A stretch of DNA of 64,000 nucleotides, taken from NCBI GenBank assembly GCA_017445385.1, contig JAFSUG010000030.1:120729-184728 (forward strand), given 5' to 3'. This DNA is from Oscillospiraceae bacterium (GTDB lineage Bacteria > Bacillota > Clostridia > Oscillospirales > Oscillospiraceae). The notes beneath the pieces were generated by a model that saw only the letters and a list, made by a program, of their open reading frames with translations, was not told the DNA's origin and made no database searches. Both the position numbers and the translations under genes were made by a program. Positions 8,683-17,348 of the stretch are shown piece by piece (position 1 is the first letter of the stretch; each line of letters starts with the position of its first letter).

Positions 8683-10083
8683 TTAGCTTAGCGTTGTTCC
8701 GGTGACGAAGCTGATTGCGAGGATTGCAAGGATCGCAAGCGGAGCGACGTAGCGGACGATGACGCGGTAGAGCTTTGCGAATTTGAAACGCACGCCGCTT
8801 TGCTCAACTTCGGCAATGATGCGCTCCGGCTTCCAGACCCAGCCGACGAAAATGCAGATGCCGAGCGCACAGTCGGGGATCATGAGGCGGTCGGTCAAAA
8901 ACTCCATTGCGTCGCCGAAAGCGGGGAAGGAAATGCCGTTTGCCGCATCGAACCAGATGCCCTTGATTGGGAATGCCGCCTGCGAGCAGGTGTAGAGGCA
9001 GCCGAGCAGGAACATCACGAGGCAGACGGCAATCGTTGCGCCGGTGCGTTTCCAGGAAAAGCGCTCGGTTAAAAACGCGACGATGCTTTCAATCAGCGAC
9101 GTGCAGGAGGTCAGCGCGGCGAAGAGCAGCAGCAGATAGAACAGAACGCCGAAAAACTGACCGCCGGGCATCTGCTCAAACACGCGCGCAAGGGAAATAA
9201 AGGCGAAGCTGCCGCCCTTGCCGATCTGCTCCGGCCCGAGCGTTGCGAAAACGGCAGGGACGATGATAAAGCCGGCAATTATGGCAACGAGCGTATCCAT
9301 CAGGCAGATGATGACCGAGTTCTTTTCGATGTTTTCGTTTTTTGAGAGATAAGAGCCGTAGGTGACCATGATCGCCATGCCGATCGACAGCGAGTAGAAC
9401 GCCTGACCGAGCGCGGCAAGCACGGTTTGGAACGTGACGTTTTCCCAGCGGAAGCTCAGCAGAAACGCAAGACCGTCCTCAGAGCCGGGGAGCGTTACGG
9501 AGCGGACAAGCAGAATCAGCAGAAGAATAAACAGCGCCGGCATACCGATCTTGTTAAAACGCTCCAGTCCGCTTTCAACGCCGCGTATAATGACGATGGC
9601 ATTGATGAGCATAAAGACCGCGGCAAACACAATTGCGATCCACGGGAAGAAAGTTTCGCCGGATGGCAAAGCGCCGAGCATATTTAGAAAATAGCCCGTT
9701 GAATCGGCGTAGATCATCGGGGCGTCAGTTATGTAGCCGAAAACGTAACGCAGCACCCAGCCGCCAACGTGAGAATAATAGCTCGTTATAATGAATGCGC
9801 CGACCACGCCGATCCAGCCAGCCCAAGAAAAACCCTTATGACCGAGCTTTTCAAAGGAGGTGACAACGTTTGCCTGGCTTGCGCGGCCGATGGAGAGCTC
9901 TGTGAGCATCAAGGGAATACCGAGCGCAACTACGATGATCAGATAGATTACGAGAAATGCGCCGCCGCCGCCCTCATAAGCTCTGCCGGGGAACTTCCAA
10001 ATATTACCCAAACCGACAGCGGAGCCGGCTGCCGCCAGGATAAAGCCGATCTTGCTGCTCCACTGCGCGCGTTTCTTTTCCAT
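8683..10083 (-). CDS. Sodium-dependent transporter of the NSS/SNF family
   Basis: The 466-residue protein opens with QWSSKIGFILAAAGSAVGLGNIWKFP (bounded positions ~6-31), the hallmark of neurotransmitter:sodium symporters, including the GSAVGLGNIW sodium-site helix. About 11-12 hydrophobic helices follow. Family members in bacteria take up amino acids or related solutes with sodium. The substrate cannot be read from the sequence. The gene stands alone, with a good promoter upstream (10121-10149) and a shared terminator downstream. Confidence 0.9.
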   Translation of the reverse strand: MEKKRAQWSSKIGFILAAAGSAVGLGNIWKFPGRAYEGGGGAFLVIYLIIVVALGIPLMLTELSIGRASQANVVTSFEKLGHKGFSWAGWIGVVGAFIITSYYSHVGGWVLRYVFGYITDAPMIYADSTGYFLNMLGALPSGETFFPWIAIVFAAVFMLINAIVIIRGVESGLERFNKIGMPALFILLLILLVRSVTLPGSEDGLAFLLSFRWENVTFQTVLAALGQAFYSLSIGMAIMVTYGSYLSKNENIEKNSVIICLMDTLVAIIAGFIIVPAVFATLGPEQIGKGGSFAFISLARVFEQMPGGQFFGVLFYLLLLFAALTSCTSLIESIVAFLTERFSWKRTGATIAVCLVMFLLGCLYTCSQAAFPIKGIWFDAANGISFPAFGDAMEFLTDRLMIPDCALGICIFVGWVWKPERIIAEVEQSGVRFKFAKLYRVIVRYVAPLAILAILAISFVTGTTLS

Positions 10084-10120
10084 GAAATAACTTCCTCCAA
10101 ATATTGGTAATTACAGTTCG

Positions 10121-10149
10121 ATTATAATTATTCGCGCAGCAGGTGTCAA
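10121..10149 (-). promoter_or_regulatory. Sigma-A promoter for the sodium symporter gene
   Basis: On the minus strand, TTGACA (10149-10144) and TATAAT (10126-10121) are a perfect match to both hexamers, with a 17-base spacer. The start codon lies about 38 bases downstream of the -10. Confidence 0.9.
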
Positions 10150-10150
10150 C

Positions 10151-10185
10151 AAAAGAACGCAAGAGATTTTCTCTTGCGTTCTTTT
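10151..10185 (-). terminator. Terminator after the truncated ltrA-like gene
   Basis: A 15-bp perfect stem (AAAAGAACGCAAGAG paired with its complement) with a short loop begins inside the stop codon of the ltrA-like frame. It ends that transcript before it reaches the symporter promoter. Confidence 0.85.
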
Positions 10186-10498
10186 ATCCGACTGCTTCGA
10201 TCAGCTTTTTGTAGCGGTAAATCATTGCAAACAGCAGGAACATATTGACAAAGAGAAAAACGTGCTCACGCGCGCTGTGCCTGCCGTAGATGTTGATATA
10301 GTAGGTGCTGTAGTTCCAAATCTGAATGACGGCAAGCGTTGTCATAACGTAGGCGGCGAATGCCGCCGGCTCTACGAAGCCGCCGGAAAAGCCATGCAGC
10401 AGCGAATTGTTGCGCCCGATGATATAAACGAAGATGAGGTCATAGATCAGCTCGATATATTCGACTTTTTTCTCTTTCCTGTCGATCAGCTCATGCAG
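10184..10498 (-). pseudogene. Truncated LtrA-family membrane protein (about 104 codons)
   Basis: The frame from about HELIDRKEKKVEYIELIYDL onward matches the N-terminal region of LtrA (low temperature requirement protein A), with the conserved ELIYDLIFVY segment and two or three hydrophobic stretches. LtrA proteins are about 350-400 residues, but this frame stops after roughly 104. No ATG, GTG or TTG fits the start. AAAGGAGG at about 10512-10519 is followed nine bases later by CTG (10498-10496), and the nearest ATG (10494-10492) is in another frame. Either CTG is used, or an indel broke the start. The long frame extending to 10876 is only a shadow of the HAD gene. Upstream is the HAD-operon terminator. 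I treat it as a decayed gene, though a short functional protein cannot be excluded. Confidence 0.6.
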
Positions 10499-10560
10499 CG
10501 TCCCGAAGCCTCCTTTTTCAAAAGAATTATAGAAGATTGCGAAAAACTTTGCAAGCGGCG

Positions 10561-10600
10561 AAAAAGAAGACGCCGAAATCCGGTTGGGATTTCGGCGTCT
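10561..10600 (-). terminator. Terminator of the HAD/G1PDH operon
   Basis: A 12-bp stem (AGACGCCGAAAT with ATTTCGGCGTCT) lies 11 bases beyond the stop of the HAD gene, and on the minus strand it is followed by a T-rich tract. It separates the HAD operon from the truncated ltrA-like gene. Confidence 0.85.
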
Positions 10601-10610
10601 GGACGCTTTT

Positions 10611-11324
10611 TTACAGCAGATGCGCGACGACCTTCGGGAAATCGCGGTAATCGTCAATCGTGAGGTAGGGGAAATCGGACTGATAGACCGATTCATCATT
10701 GCCGCCCTGGCCGTAGTCATCGCCGATATAGACGACTTCGTCATGCTTGAGCCCGTGCTCGGCGCAGTACTGATCGAGCGCGTAAAACTTGTTGTAGGGC
10801 TTTGGCGCCATATCGAACGAAGATGAGCCGCCGACGAACACGACGTAATCGGAGAACGTTTCGCAAACGTCGGCATAGATCGTGCGGCGCTTTTTGCGGT
10901 CGGGATCGAACGCCAGCTTATCCGCCTGCTCCGCTTTCGTGCCGAGGATGGGGAAGGTAATGCAGCCGGAGGGGTGATACTCTACGTTGTCGCCGGCAAA
11001 TTTCGTATAGCCGTATTTTTCGCGCAGCATCGTAACGCGGAGCTCAACGCTTTCGCGGTCGCAGGGGAAAGAGAGGTCGCGGACGATGTCGATATCGCCG
11101 GTTTTCGCGTTGTAGGTGCCGTATTGCAGACCGTAGTTGCCGATCACGTCCAGCGGGAATTTCTCAAGCTGCAGGAAAATGCGCATGACCTGCCCTGCGC
11201 CGACCATCAGCAGCTTATACTTTTTGCCGAGCGCAACGAGCGCGGCGCGGTTTTCCGGCGTAAGATGCTGCTTGTGCTGCGTCAGAGTGCCGTCAAGATC
11301 CATTGCGATGACTTTTGTGCTCAT
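10611..11324 (-). CDS. HAD-superfamily (Cof/phosphomannomutase-like, class IIB) hydrolase
   Basis: The 237-residue protein begins with the HAD nucleophile motif DLDGTLTQHK. The C-terminal acidic motif is YIGDDYGQGGND, and a middle cap region is present as in class IIB enzymes. Sequence style resembles eukaryotic-type phosphomannomutase relatives, but a phosphatase role is equally possible. The ATG overlaps the stop of the truncated glycerol-1-phosphate dehydrogenase gene, so it is the third gene of a coupled three-gene operon. The substrate is unknown. A sugar or glycerol phosphate would suit the context. Confidence 0.82.
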   Translation of the reverse strand: MSTKVIAMDLDGTLTQHKQHLTPENRAALVALGKKYKLLMVGAGQVMRIFLQLEKFPLDVIGNYGLQYGTYNAKTGDIDIVRDLSFPCDRESVELRVTMLREKYGYTKFAGDNVEYHPSGCITFPILGTKAEQADKLAFDPDRKKRRTIYADVCETFSDYVVFVGGSSSFDMAPKPYNKFYALDQYCAEHGLKHDEVVYIGDDYGQGGNDESVYQSDFPYLTIDDYRDFPKVVAHLL

Positions 11325-12139
11325 GCCTTTTCCTCCAGTGTGTTATACAGCCAAAGAACGCTGTAGCGGTCCATCAGATCCATTGCGTAGTGGATCGCGT
11401 CTTCTAACTTCTGCGATGAATACTGCGCATAGAAGCGATCCATCGGAAGCTCTACGCTCGCAAGATATGCGATCAGCTCCTTCGAGGAGGGAACTTCGCG
11501 CAGCACGTTGCAGATGGCGTCCCATTTTGCCTTGTAATCGGCAACGCGGTCCTCTGCGTGCCAGCCGAGTTTCTTTTGCAGCGCGATCACGCCTTCGGCG
11601 GCAGAGCCGTAAACGCGGCGGATCTCCTTGCTCCATGCTTCTTCATCGAATTTGTTTTCCGCAAAGGACAGCGTTTTCTCCAGCAGCTTTTCGCGCAGCT
11701 GCTCGGTAACGACGGCGGAATACGCAACGTCGATGCCGTGGAGGAAATACGGCTCATCGCGGACAAGACCGACCACCTCAAAGTAGTGCGAGAGGTGATG
11801 CTCGCTGCCGGATGCAGGACGGGAGTTTCCGGCGTATGCCATTGCAACGCCCACGCCCACGAGCGCGTTCATCAGCGTTTCAATCGCGTCGGGATCACGT
11901 GCAAGCAGACGCGCGCCGAGGTCCTTCGTCTGCATGAGCATATCGTAGGTCTGGTCGTAGACTTCCTGGCAGAAGTATTCATCATTTACGACAACGGCAA
12001 GCTTCCAGTCGTTCAGGCAGGAAAACTTGCCGAGAATGTCGCCGTAGCCGGCGCGGATCATATCCATGGGCGCGTCCTTGAGAACGTTCACGTCGCCGAG
12101 GATCACATCCGGCACGTGCGCGGAATAGGTGACCTTCAT
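11321..12139 (-). CDS. N-terminally truncated sn-glycerol-1-phosphate dehydrogenase (AraM/EgsA-like)
   Basis: The 272 residues beginning MKVTYSAHVPDVILGDV align with the second half of AraM/EgsA-type glycerol-1-phosphate dehydrogenase. Recognisable parts are DMIRAGYGDILGKFSCLNDWKL, the SGSEHHLSHYFE metal-binding histidines and a second HGIDVAY segment. Full-length enzymes are roughly 390-430 residues, with an N-terminal NAD(P)-binding domain. Here that domain and the PTAPSMDG-like segment are absent. The preceding reading frame belongs to the HAD phosphatase, whose stop overlaps this ATG (ATGA). The metal site seems kept and the nucleotide site lost, so this is either a degraded gene or a protein with a changed role. 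It cannot reduce dihydroxyacetone phosphate alone as the normal enzyme does. Confidence 0.75.
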   Translation of the reverse strand: MKVTYSAHVPDVILGDVNVLKDAPMDMIRAGYGDILGKFSCLNDWKLAVVVNDEYFCQEVYDQTYDMLMQTKDLGARLLARDPDAIETLMNALVGVGVAMAYAGNSRPASGSEHHLSHYFEVVGLVRDEPYFLHGIDVAYSAVVTEQLREKLLEKTLSFAENKFDEEAWSKEIRRVYGSAAEGVIALQKKLGWHAEDRVADYKAKWDAICNVLREVPSSKELIAYLASVELPMDRFYAQYSSQKLEDAIHYAMDLMDRYSVLWLYNTLEEKA

Positions 12140-12930
12140 GCCGCCAAGATCTCCGCGCCGCTTTCCAGCACGAGATCGGGTTTTTCTTCGCTCTGCGCAA
12201 GCATCTGCCGCGTTGTTTCCCCGGAGAGCACCAGGATCGAAACCGCGCCGGCATTGATGCCGCATTTAATATCCGTATAAAGCCTGTCGCCCACGACCGC
12301 GACCTGCCGCGGCGCAAGGCCGAATTTATCGCGCGCAAGCTCCACCATCAGCGGTTCCGGCTTTCCGATCACAATCGGGCGGCGGCCCGTTGCGTGTGCA
12401 AGCATTTCGATCACGCTGCCGCAGTCCGGAATGCTGCCGAACTCCGTGGGGCAGACGAAATCGGGGTGCGTTGCAATGTAGGGCATATCGGGATATTTGG
12501 AGAAGAGCTTGCAGATGTCTTCCGGCTTCTTGAAATTCAGCTCCGTACCGAAACCGAGCACAACAACGTCCGTCTGCTCGATATCCTGCGGAACGGCAAA
12601 GCCTGCCGCGCGGAATTCTTCGATCAGCGATTGTGTTCCGCAAACGTAGAGCCGCTTGCCGGCGTGGTTCTGATTCAGATAGCGGATCGTTGCCTGCGCG
12701 GAGGTTACGAAATCGTCCTCCGCTGCTTCGATGCCGAGCCTGCCGAGCTTTTCAACGTAAGCGCGGACGCTTCGGGAGGAGTTGTTCGTAATAAACTGAT
12801 AGTTTCTGCCGCTCGCGCGGATTGCCGCGAGAAGCTCTTTCGTAAAGTCAAACAGATGATCGCCCAGGTAAACCGTGCCGTCCATATCGAAAAGATAAAG
12901 ACGGACGTCTTTCAGCAGTTCATATCGCAC
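12136..12930 (-). CDS. HAD-superfamily class IIA (NagD-like) phosphatase
   Basis: The 264-residue protein has all HAD motifs: LFDMDGTVYLGD near residue 13, FITNNSSRS for motif II, IGKPEP for the motif III lysine, and VVGDRLYTDI for motif IV. The arrangement fits the NagD/p-nitrophenylphosphatase group, some of which dephosphorylate glycerol phosphates or similar small esters. The start appears to be GTG at 12930, but the ribosome site is weak, so the true start is uncertain. It is the first gene of a three-gene operon with the truncated glycerol-1-phosphate dehydrogenase and a second HAD enzyme. Confidence 0.85.
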   Translation of the reverse strand: MRYELLKDVRLYLFDMDGTVYLGDHLFDFTKELLAAIRASGRNYQFITNNSSRSVRAYVEKLGRLGIEAAEDDFVTSAQATIRYLNQNHAGKRLYVCGTQSLIEEFRAAGFAVPQDIEQTDVVVLGFGTELNFKKPEDICKLFSKYPDMPYIATHPDFVCPTEFGSIPDCGSVIEMLAHATGRRPIVIGKPEPLMVELARDKFGLAPRQVAVVGDRLYTDIKCGINAGAVSILVLSGETTRQMLAQSEEKPDLVLESGAEILAA

Positions 12931-12999
12931 CTCGATTTGCTCTTTCTGTTCGCCGAAGACGGACAGAACGCGCTGTTAATTGCTTTTTTGCCGCCTTAT

Positions 13000-13028
13000 A
13001 TTCTATCCTTGTAATCAATAAATGACAA
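13000..13028 (-). promoter_or_regulatory. Promoter for the HAD/G1PDH operon
   Basis: On the minus strand TTGTCA (13028-13023) and TAGAAT (13005-13000) are 17 bases apart. The transcript would reach the GTG start at 12930 after about 60 bases. The -35 hexamer touches the edge of the three-way-junction element. Confidence 0.7.
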
Positions 13029-13106
13029 GCATTTGCCCGCTGAAATCGCAAGATTTCACGCGGGGAAAACCGTCTGCCATGGACAGACGGCAATCTTGCA
13101 AATGCT
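13028..13106. other. Three-way-junction palindromic element
   Basis: These 79 bases can fold into three helices. The closing helix pairs AGCATTTG (13028-13035) with CAAATGCT (13099-13106). Helix 2 pairs 13036-13047 with 13052-13064 (12 bp, one bulged C, GCAA tetraloop). Helix 3 pairs CCGTCTG (13070-13076) with CAGACGG (13084-13090). It lies between two divergent operons, upstream of the fhs promoter. I do not recognise it as a known riboswitch. It could be a structured RNA, a repeat-type palindrome or a protein-binding site. I found no second copy in the window. Confidence 0.65.
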
Positions 13107-13151
13107 ATGGCGCAAAGGGATGTGCGCAGCGGCAAAATACCAAAATTTCAG

Positions 13152-13180
13152 TTGAAATTGACTGCGCAATGGGATATACT
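13152..13180 (+). promoter_or_regulatory. Promoter for fhs
   Basis: TTGAAA at 13152-13157 and TATACT at 13175-13180 are separated by 17 bases. The start codon at 13212 lies about 25 bases after the expected transcription start, so the leader is short. Confidence 0.8.
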
Positions 13181-13211
13181 TTTAGCAAATTACGAGCAGG
13201 GAGGATTGCGT

Positions 13212-14882
13212 ATGCAGCTGTCTGATATTGAAATTGCGCAAGCCTGCAAAGCGAAAAGAATTACGGAGATCGCAAAGCTTGCGGGCATTGATGAAACATA
13301 TCTGGAATGCTACGGCAGCACGAAAGCAAAGGTGGATTACAGCCTGCTGCGCGAATCGGACCGCAAGGACGGAAAACTGATTCTCGTTACGGCGATCAAT
13401 CCGACGCCCGCGGGCGAGGGAAAAACAACCACGACCATCGGACTTGCAGACGGACTGCGAAAGCTCGGCAAGAACGCGATCGTTGCGTTGCGCGAACCAT
13501 CGCTCGGGCCGGTTTTCGGCATCAAGGGCGGCGCTGCCGGCGGCGGCTATGCGCAGGTTGTGCCGATGGAGGAGATCAACCTCCATTTTACCGGCGATTT
13601 CCACGCGATCGGCGCGGCGAACAACCTCCTTGCGGCGATGCTGGATAACCACATTCAGCAGGGCAACGCGCTTGGAATCGACGTGAAACGCATTGTTTGG
13701 AAACGCGCGGTTGATATGAACGACCGCCAGCTTCGCAATATTATTGACGGTCTCGGCGGCAGAATGCAGGGCGTTCCGAGGGAGGACGGCTTTGAGATCA
13801 CAGTTGCCTCGGAAGTGATGGCGGTACTCTGCCTTGCGGAGAGCATTCCCGATCTCAAGGCGCGGCTTGGTAGAATGGTCGTTGCCTACACCTACGGCGG
13901 CGCGCCTGTGACGGCGCACGATCTCAGGGCGGAGGGCGCGATGACGGCGCTGCTGAAGGACGCGCTGAAACCGAATCTCGTGCAGACGCTGGAGGGAACG
14001 CCGGCGTTCGTGCATGGCGGTCCGTTTGCGAATATCGCGCATGGCTGCAACAGCGCGATGGCAACGCGCATGGCGCTGAAGCTCGGCGACTATGCCGTGA
14101 CCGAGGCAGGGTTCGGCGCGGATCTCGGCGCGGAAAAATTCCTCGATATCAAGTGCCGCTATGTTGGGTTAAGTCCCGCTGCGGTTGTGGTTGTCGCAAC
14201 GGTTCGCGCGCTGAAAAATCACGGCGGCGTTCCGAAAGCGGAGCTGAACGCGGAGAATCTTTCGGCGCTGGAAGCAGGTCTTCCGAATTTGCTGCGCCAC
14301 GTCGAGAACATCCAAACGGTATTTGGGCTGCCCTGCGTTGTTGCAATCAACGCATTCCCGACCGATACGAAAGCGGAACTTGCGCTTGTGGAAGAAAAAT
14401 GCCGCGAACACGGCGTAAACGTTGCCCTCAGCGAGGTTTGGGCAAAGGGCGGCAAAGGCGGCACGGCGCTTGCCGAGCAGGTGCTGAAGCTCTGCGAGCA
14501 AAAAAATGATTTCCGCTTTGCCTATGATACGGAAGATACCATCGAAGAAAAGCTGACGGCGATTGCAAAGAAAATCTACCATGCAAGCGGCGTTTCGCTG
14601 ACGGCGAACGCGCGAAAGCAGATGCAGGAGCTGGAGCAGCTCGGCTTCGGAAAGCTGCCGATCTGCATGGCGAAAACGCAGTATTCGTTCTCTGACGATC
14701 CCACGCTGCTTGGCGCGCCGACCGGCTTTACGATAACCGTCCGCAATCTGAAGGTTGCAGCCGGCGCAGGGTTCCTCGTTGCGCTGACGGGCGATATACT
14801 CACGATGCCGGGGCTTCCGAAGGTGCCTGCGGCGGAGAAGATCGACGTGGATGAAAACGGAAAAATCACAGGTCTGTTTTAA
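13212..14882 (+). CDS. fhs: Formate-tetrahydrofolate ligase
   Basis: The 556-residue protein is the standard length of formyltetrahydrofolate synthetase. It has the nucleotide-binding motif [15 protein letters not shown] near residue 62 and the conserved segments [19 protein letters not shown] and [12 protein letters not shown]. It joins formate to tetrahydrofolate using ATP, feeding one-carbon units to purine and amino acid synthesis and, in acetogens, the methyl branch of the Wood-Ljungdahl route. GGAGG lies seven bases before the ATG at 13212. The frame extends upstream, but that part contains the promoter. It is a single gene ended by a bidirectional terminator. Confidence 0.96.
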   Translation: MQLSDIEIAQACKAKRITEIAKLAGIDETYLECYGSTKAKVDYSLLRESDRKDGKLILVTAINPTPAGEGKTTTTIGLADGLRKLGKNAIVALREPSLGPVFGIKGGAAGGGYAQVVPMEEINLHFTGDFHAIGAANNLLAAMLDNHIQQGNALGIDVKRIVWKRAVDMNDRQLRNIIDGLGGRMQGVPREDGFEITVASEVMAVLCLAESIPDLKARLGRMVVAYTYGGAPVTAHDLRAEGAMTALLKDALKPNLVQTLEGTPAFVHGGPFANIAHGCNSAMATRMALKLGDYAVTEAGFGADLGAEKFLDIKCRYVGLSPAAVVVVATVRALKNHGGVPKAELNAENLSALEAGLPNLLRHVENIQTVFGLPCVVAINAFPTDTKAELALVEEKCREHGVNVALSEVWAKGGKGGTALAEQVLKLCEQKNDFRFAYDTEDTIEEKLTAIAKKIYHASGVSLTANARKQMQELEQLGFGKLPICMAKTQYSFSDDPTLLGAPTGFTITVRNLKVAAGAGFLVALTGDILTMPGLPKVPAAEKIDVDENGKITGLF

Positions 14883-14887
14883 GGTAT

Positions 14888-14919
14888 AAAAAATCGGGTG
14901 CGCTGCACCCGATTTTTTA
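14888..14919. terminator. Bidirectional terminator between fhs and ackA-like gene
   Basis: ATCGGGTG pairs with the complementary CACCCGAT around a small CGCTG-type loop, flanked by A and T runs. It serves both converging genes. Confidence 0.9.
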
Positions 14920-16068
14920 TTGCCCTAAGAGCGCGGCAGCTTTTTCCGCAACGATGCGCTCTTCATTCGTTTCCGTTAAGAAGATGCGCACGCGAGAGCC
15001 GTCCTTGGAGATATCCTCGCAGCCGGCTCGGTTTTTATCGGGATCAAGTTCAATGCCGATAAAGGAAAGCCCGGATAGCGCAAGCGCGCGCACGGCCGCG
15101 CTGCCCGTTCCGATGCCGCCGCCGAAAACGATTGCGTCAACGCCGCCCATTGCCGCGGCGTAGGCGCCGACGTATTTGCGGATGGAATAGGCGTAGCTTT
15201 TGAGCGCGGTTTCGGCGTCCTCGTTGCCTTCTTTCGCTGCTTTTTCCACGTCGCGCACATCGCCGGAAAGGCCGTCCGTCATGCCGAGAAAGCCGCTCTT
15301 CGTTTCGAGCATGGTTTGGATCTCGTCAAGTGTCATACCGCCGTCTTTGGCAAGGTAGAAGATCACGTAGGGATCAATATCGCCGCAGCGGTTGTTGTGC
15401 ATCACGCCGCACTGGAGCGAAAGGCCCATCGAGGTATCCACGCTTTTGCCGTTTTTTACGGCGCAGATGCTGCCGCTGCCGCCAAGGTGGCAGGAGATGA
15501 TCTTGCTTTCGCCTTTCCCAAGCCGCTCTGCGGCGAAGCGCGAAAGGTATTCATGCGATGCGCCGTGGAAGCCGTAGCGGTGAATATCATATTTTCGGCT
15601 GACGGAGATCGGAATGGAATAGAGCGACGCTTCTTTGGGAAGGTCTGCGTGGAACGCCGTTTCGAACGCGCCGATCAGCGGCACGCCCGGCATTGCTTTT
15701 CGAAACAGGCGAATTGCCGCAAGGTACGGCGGATTATGCGCCGGCGCAACGGTGTTGAACGCTTCCATTGCGGAAAGCACCTCGTCCGTCAGATACTGCG
15801 TGCCGGTTACGCCGCGCGCATGGACAACCTTAAAGGCAACGCAGTCCGGCGTTTTGCCGCCGAGCGCACGCAGCATGGCTTCGATCGCTTCCAGATGGGT
15901 TGGAAGCGGCAGGGAAGTAAACTGCTTTTCGCCGTTTTCCGTTACGTAGAAAACGCTTTTTTCCGTTCCGACGCGCTCTGCGCCGCCGCGCGCAAGCACG
16001 GCAAAATCGGAATCGAAAAGCTGATATTTGAGCGACGTGCTGCCCACGTTGCAAACGAGAATATTCAT
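14917..16068 (-). CDS. Acetate kinase family protein (divergent)
   Basis: The 383 residues have the acetate/butyrate kinase fold signatures: NVGSTSLKYQLF at the N terminus, RYGFHGASHEYLS in the middle, DTSMGLSLQ, CGDIDP and FGGGIGTGS near the C terminus. Acetate kinase makes ATP from acetyl phosphate. Two places differ from typical AckA. The usual RVVHGGE is KVVHARGVTG here, and the region after DTSMG reads LQCGVMHNNR instead of a TPLEG-type sequence. Both lie at the substrate or nucleotide site, so another short-chain acyl phosphate could be the substrate. No phosphotransacetylase gene is adjacent. Confidence 0.87.
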   Translation of the reverse strand: MNILVCNVGSTSLKYQLFDSDFAVLARGGAERVGTEKSVFYVTENGEKQFTSLPLPTHLEAIEAMLRALGGKTPDCVAFKVVHARGVTGTQYLTDEVLSAMEAFNTVAPAHNPPYLAAIRLFRKAMPGVPLIGAFETAFHADLPKEASLYSIPISVSRKYDIHRYGFHGASHEYLSRFAAERLGKGESKIISCHLGGSGSICAVKNGKSVDTSMGLSLQCGVMHNNRCGDIDPYVIFYLAKDGGMTLDEIQTMLETKSGFLGMTDGLSGDVRDVEKAAKEGNEDAETALKSYAYSIRKYVGAYAAAMGGVDAIVFGGGIGTGSAAVRALALSGLSFIGIELDPDKNRAGCEDISKDGSRVRIFLTETNEERIVAEKAAALLGQ

Positions 16069-16095
16069 AGCCGCGTTCCTTTCGCTTTTTGCTCT

Positions 16096-16123
16096 ATTAT
16101 ATCATCTAATGCGCCGAAAGCAA
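16096..16123 (-). promoter_or_regulatory. Promoter for the acetate kinase-like gene
   Basis: On the minus strand TATAAT (16101-16096) has a TTGCTT (16123-16118) 16 bases upstream. It overlaps the left edge of the gap terminator. Confidence 0.65.
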
Positions 16124-16124
16124 G

Positions 16125-16156
16125 AAAAACGGCTTCCCATGTGGGAAGCCGTTTTC
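16125..16156 (-). terminator. Terminator after gap
   Basis: AAAACGGCTTCCCA pairs with TGGGAAGCCGTTTT around a two-base centre. On the minus strand it is followed by a T run. It ends the gap transcript 10 bases beyond the stop. Confidence 0.88.
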
Positions 16157-16166
16157 GTAAGATCAA

Positions 16167-17183
<1,017 letters not shown>

Positions 17184-17243
17184 TTACCTCCATTTTTGAA
17201 TGTCCAACCGCGAAAACGCAATTGGCATAATTTAACTTGTGGT

Positions 17244-17272
17244 ATTATATCCGATTTTTGTCATTCTATCAA
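17244..17272 (-). promoter_or_regulatory. Promoter for gap
   Basis: On the minus strand TTGATA (17272-17267) and a perfect TATAAT (17249-17244) are 17 bases apart. The leader is about 60 bases long. Confidence 0.82.
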
Positions 17273-17348
17273 GTATCTTTTTAAGGAAAAGCCTTAAATT
17301 TACATTTTTTGTACAAAATGACACAAACCGTGCAGGGTTTCTTTCATT

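Noticed and set aside
10611..10876. N-terminal half of a long minus-strand frame that includes the ltrA-like part
   Set aside because: This part lies inside the HAD gene in another frame and is low-complexity. Only the C-terminal LtrA part is real.
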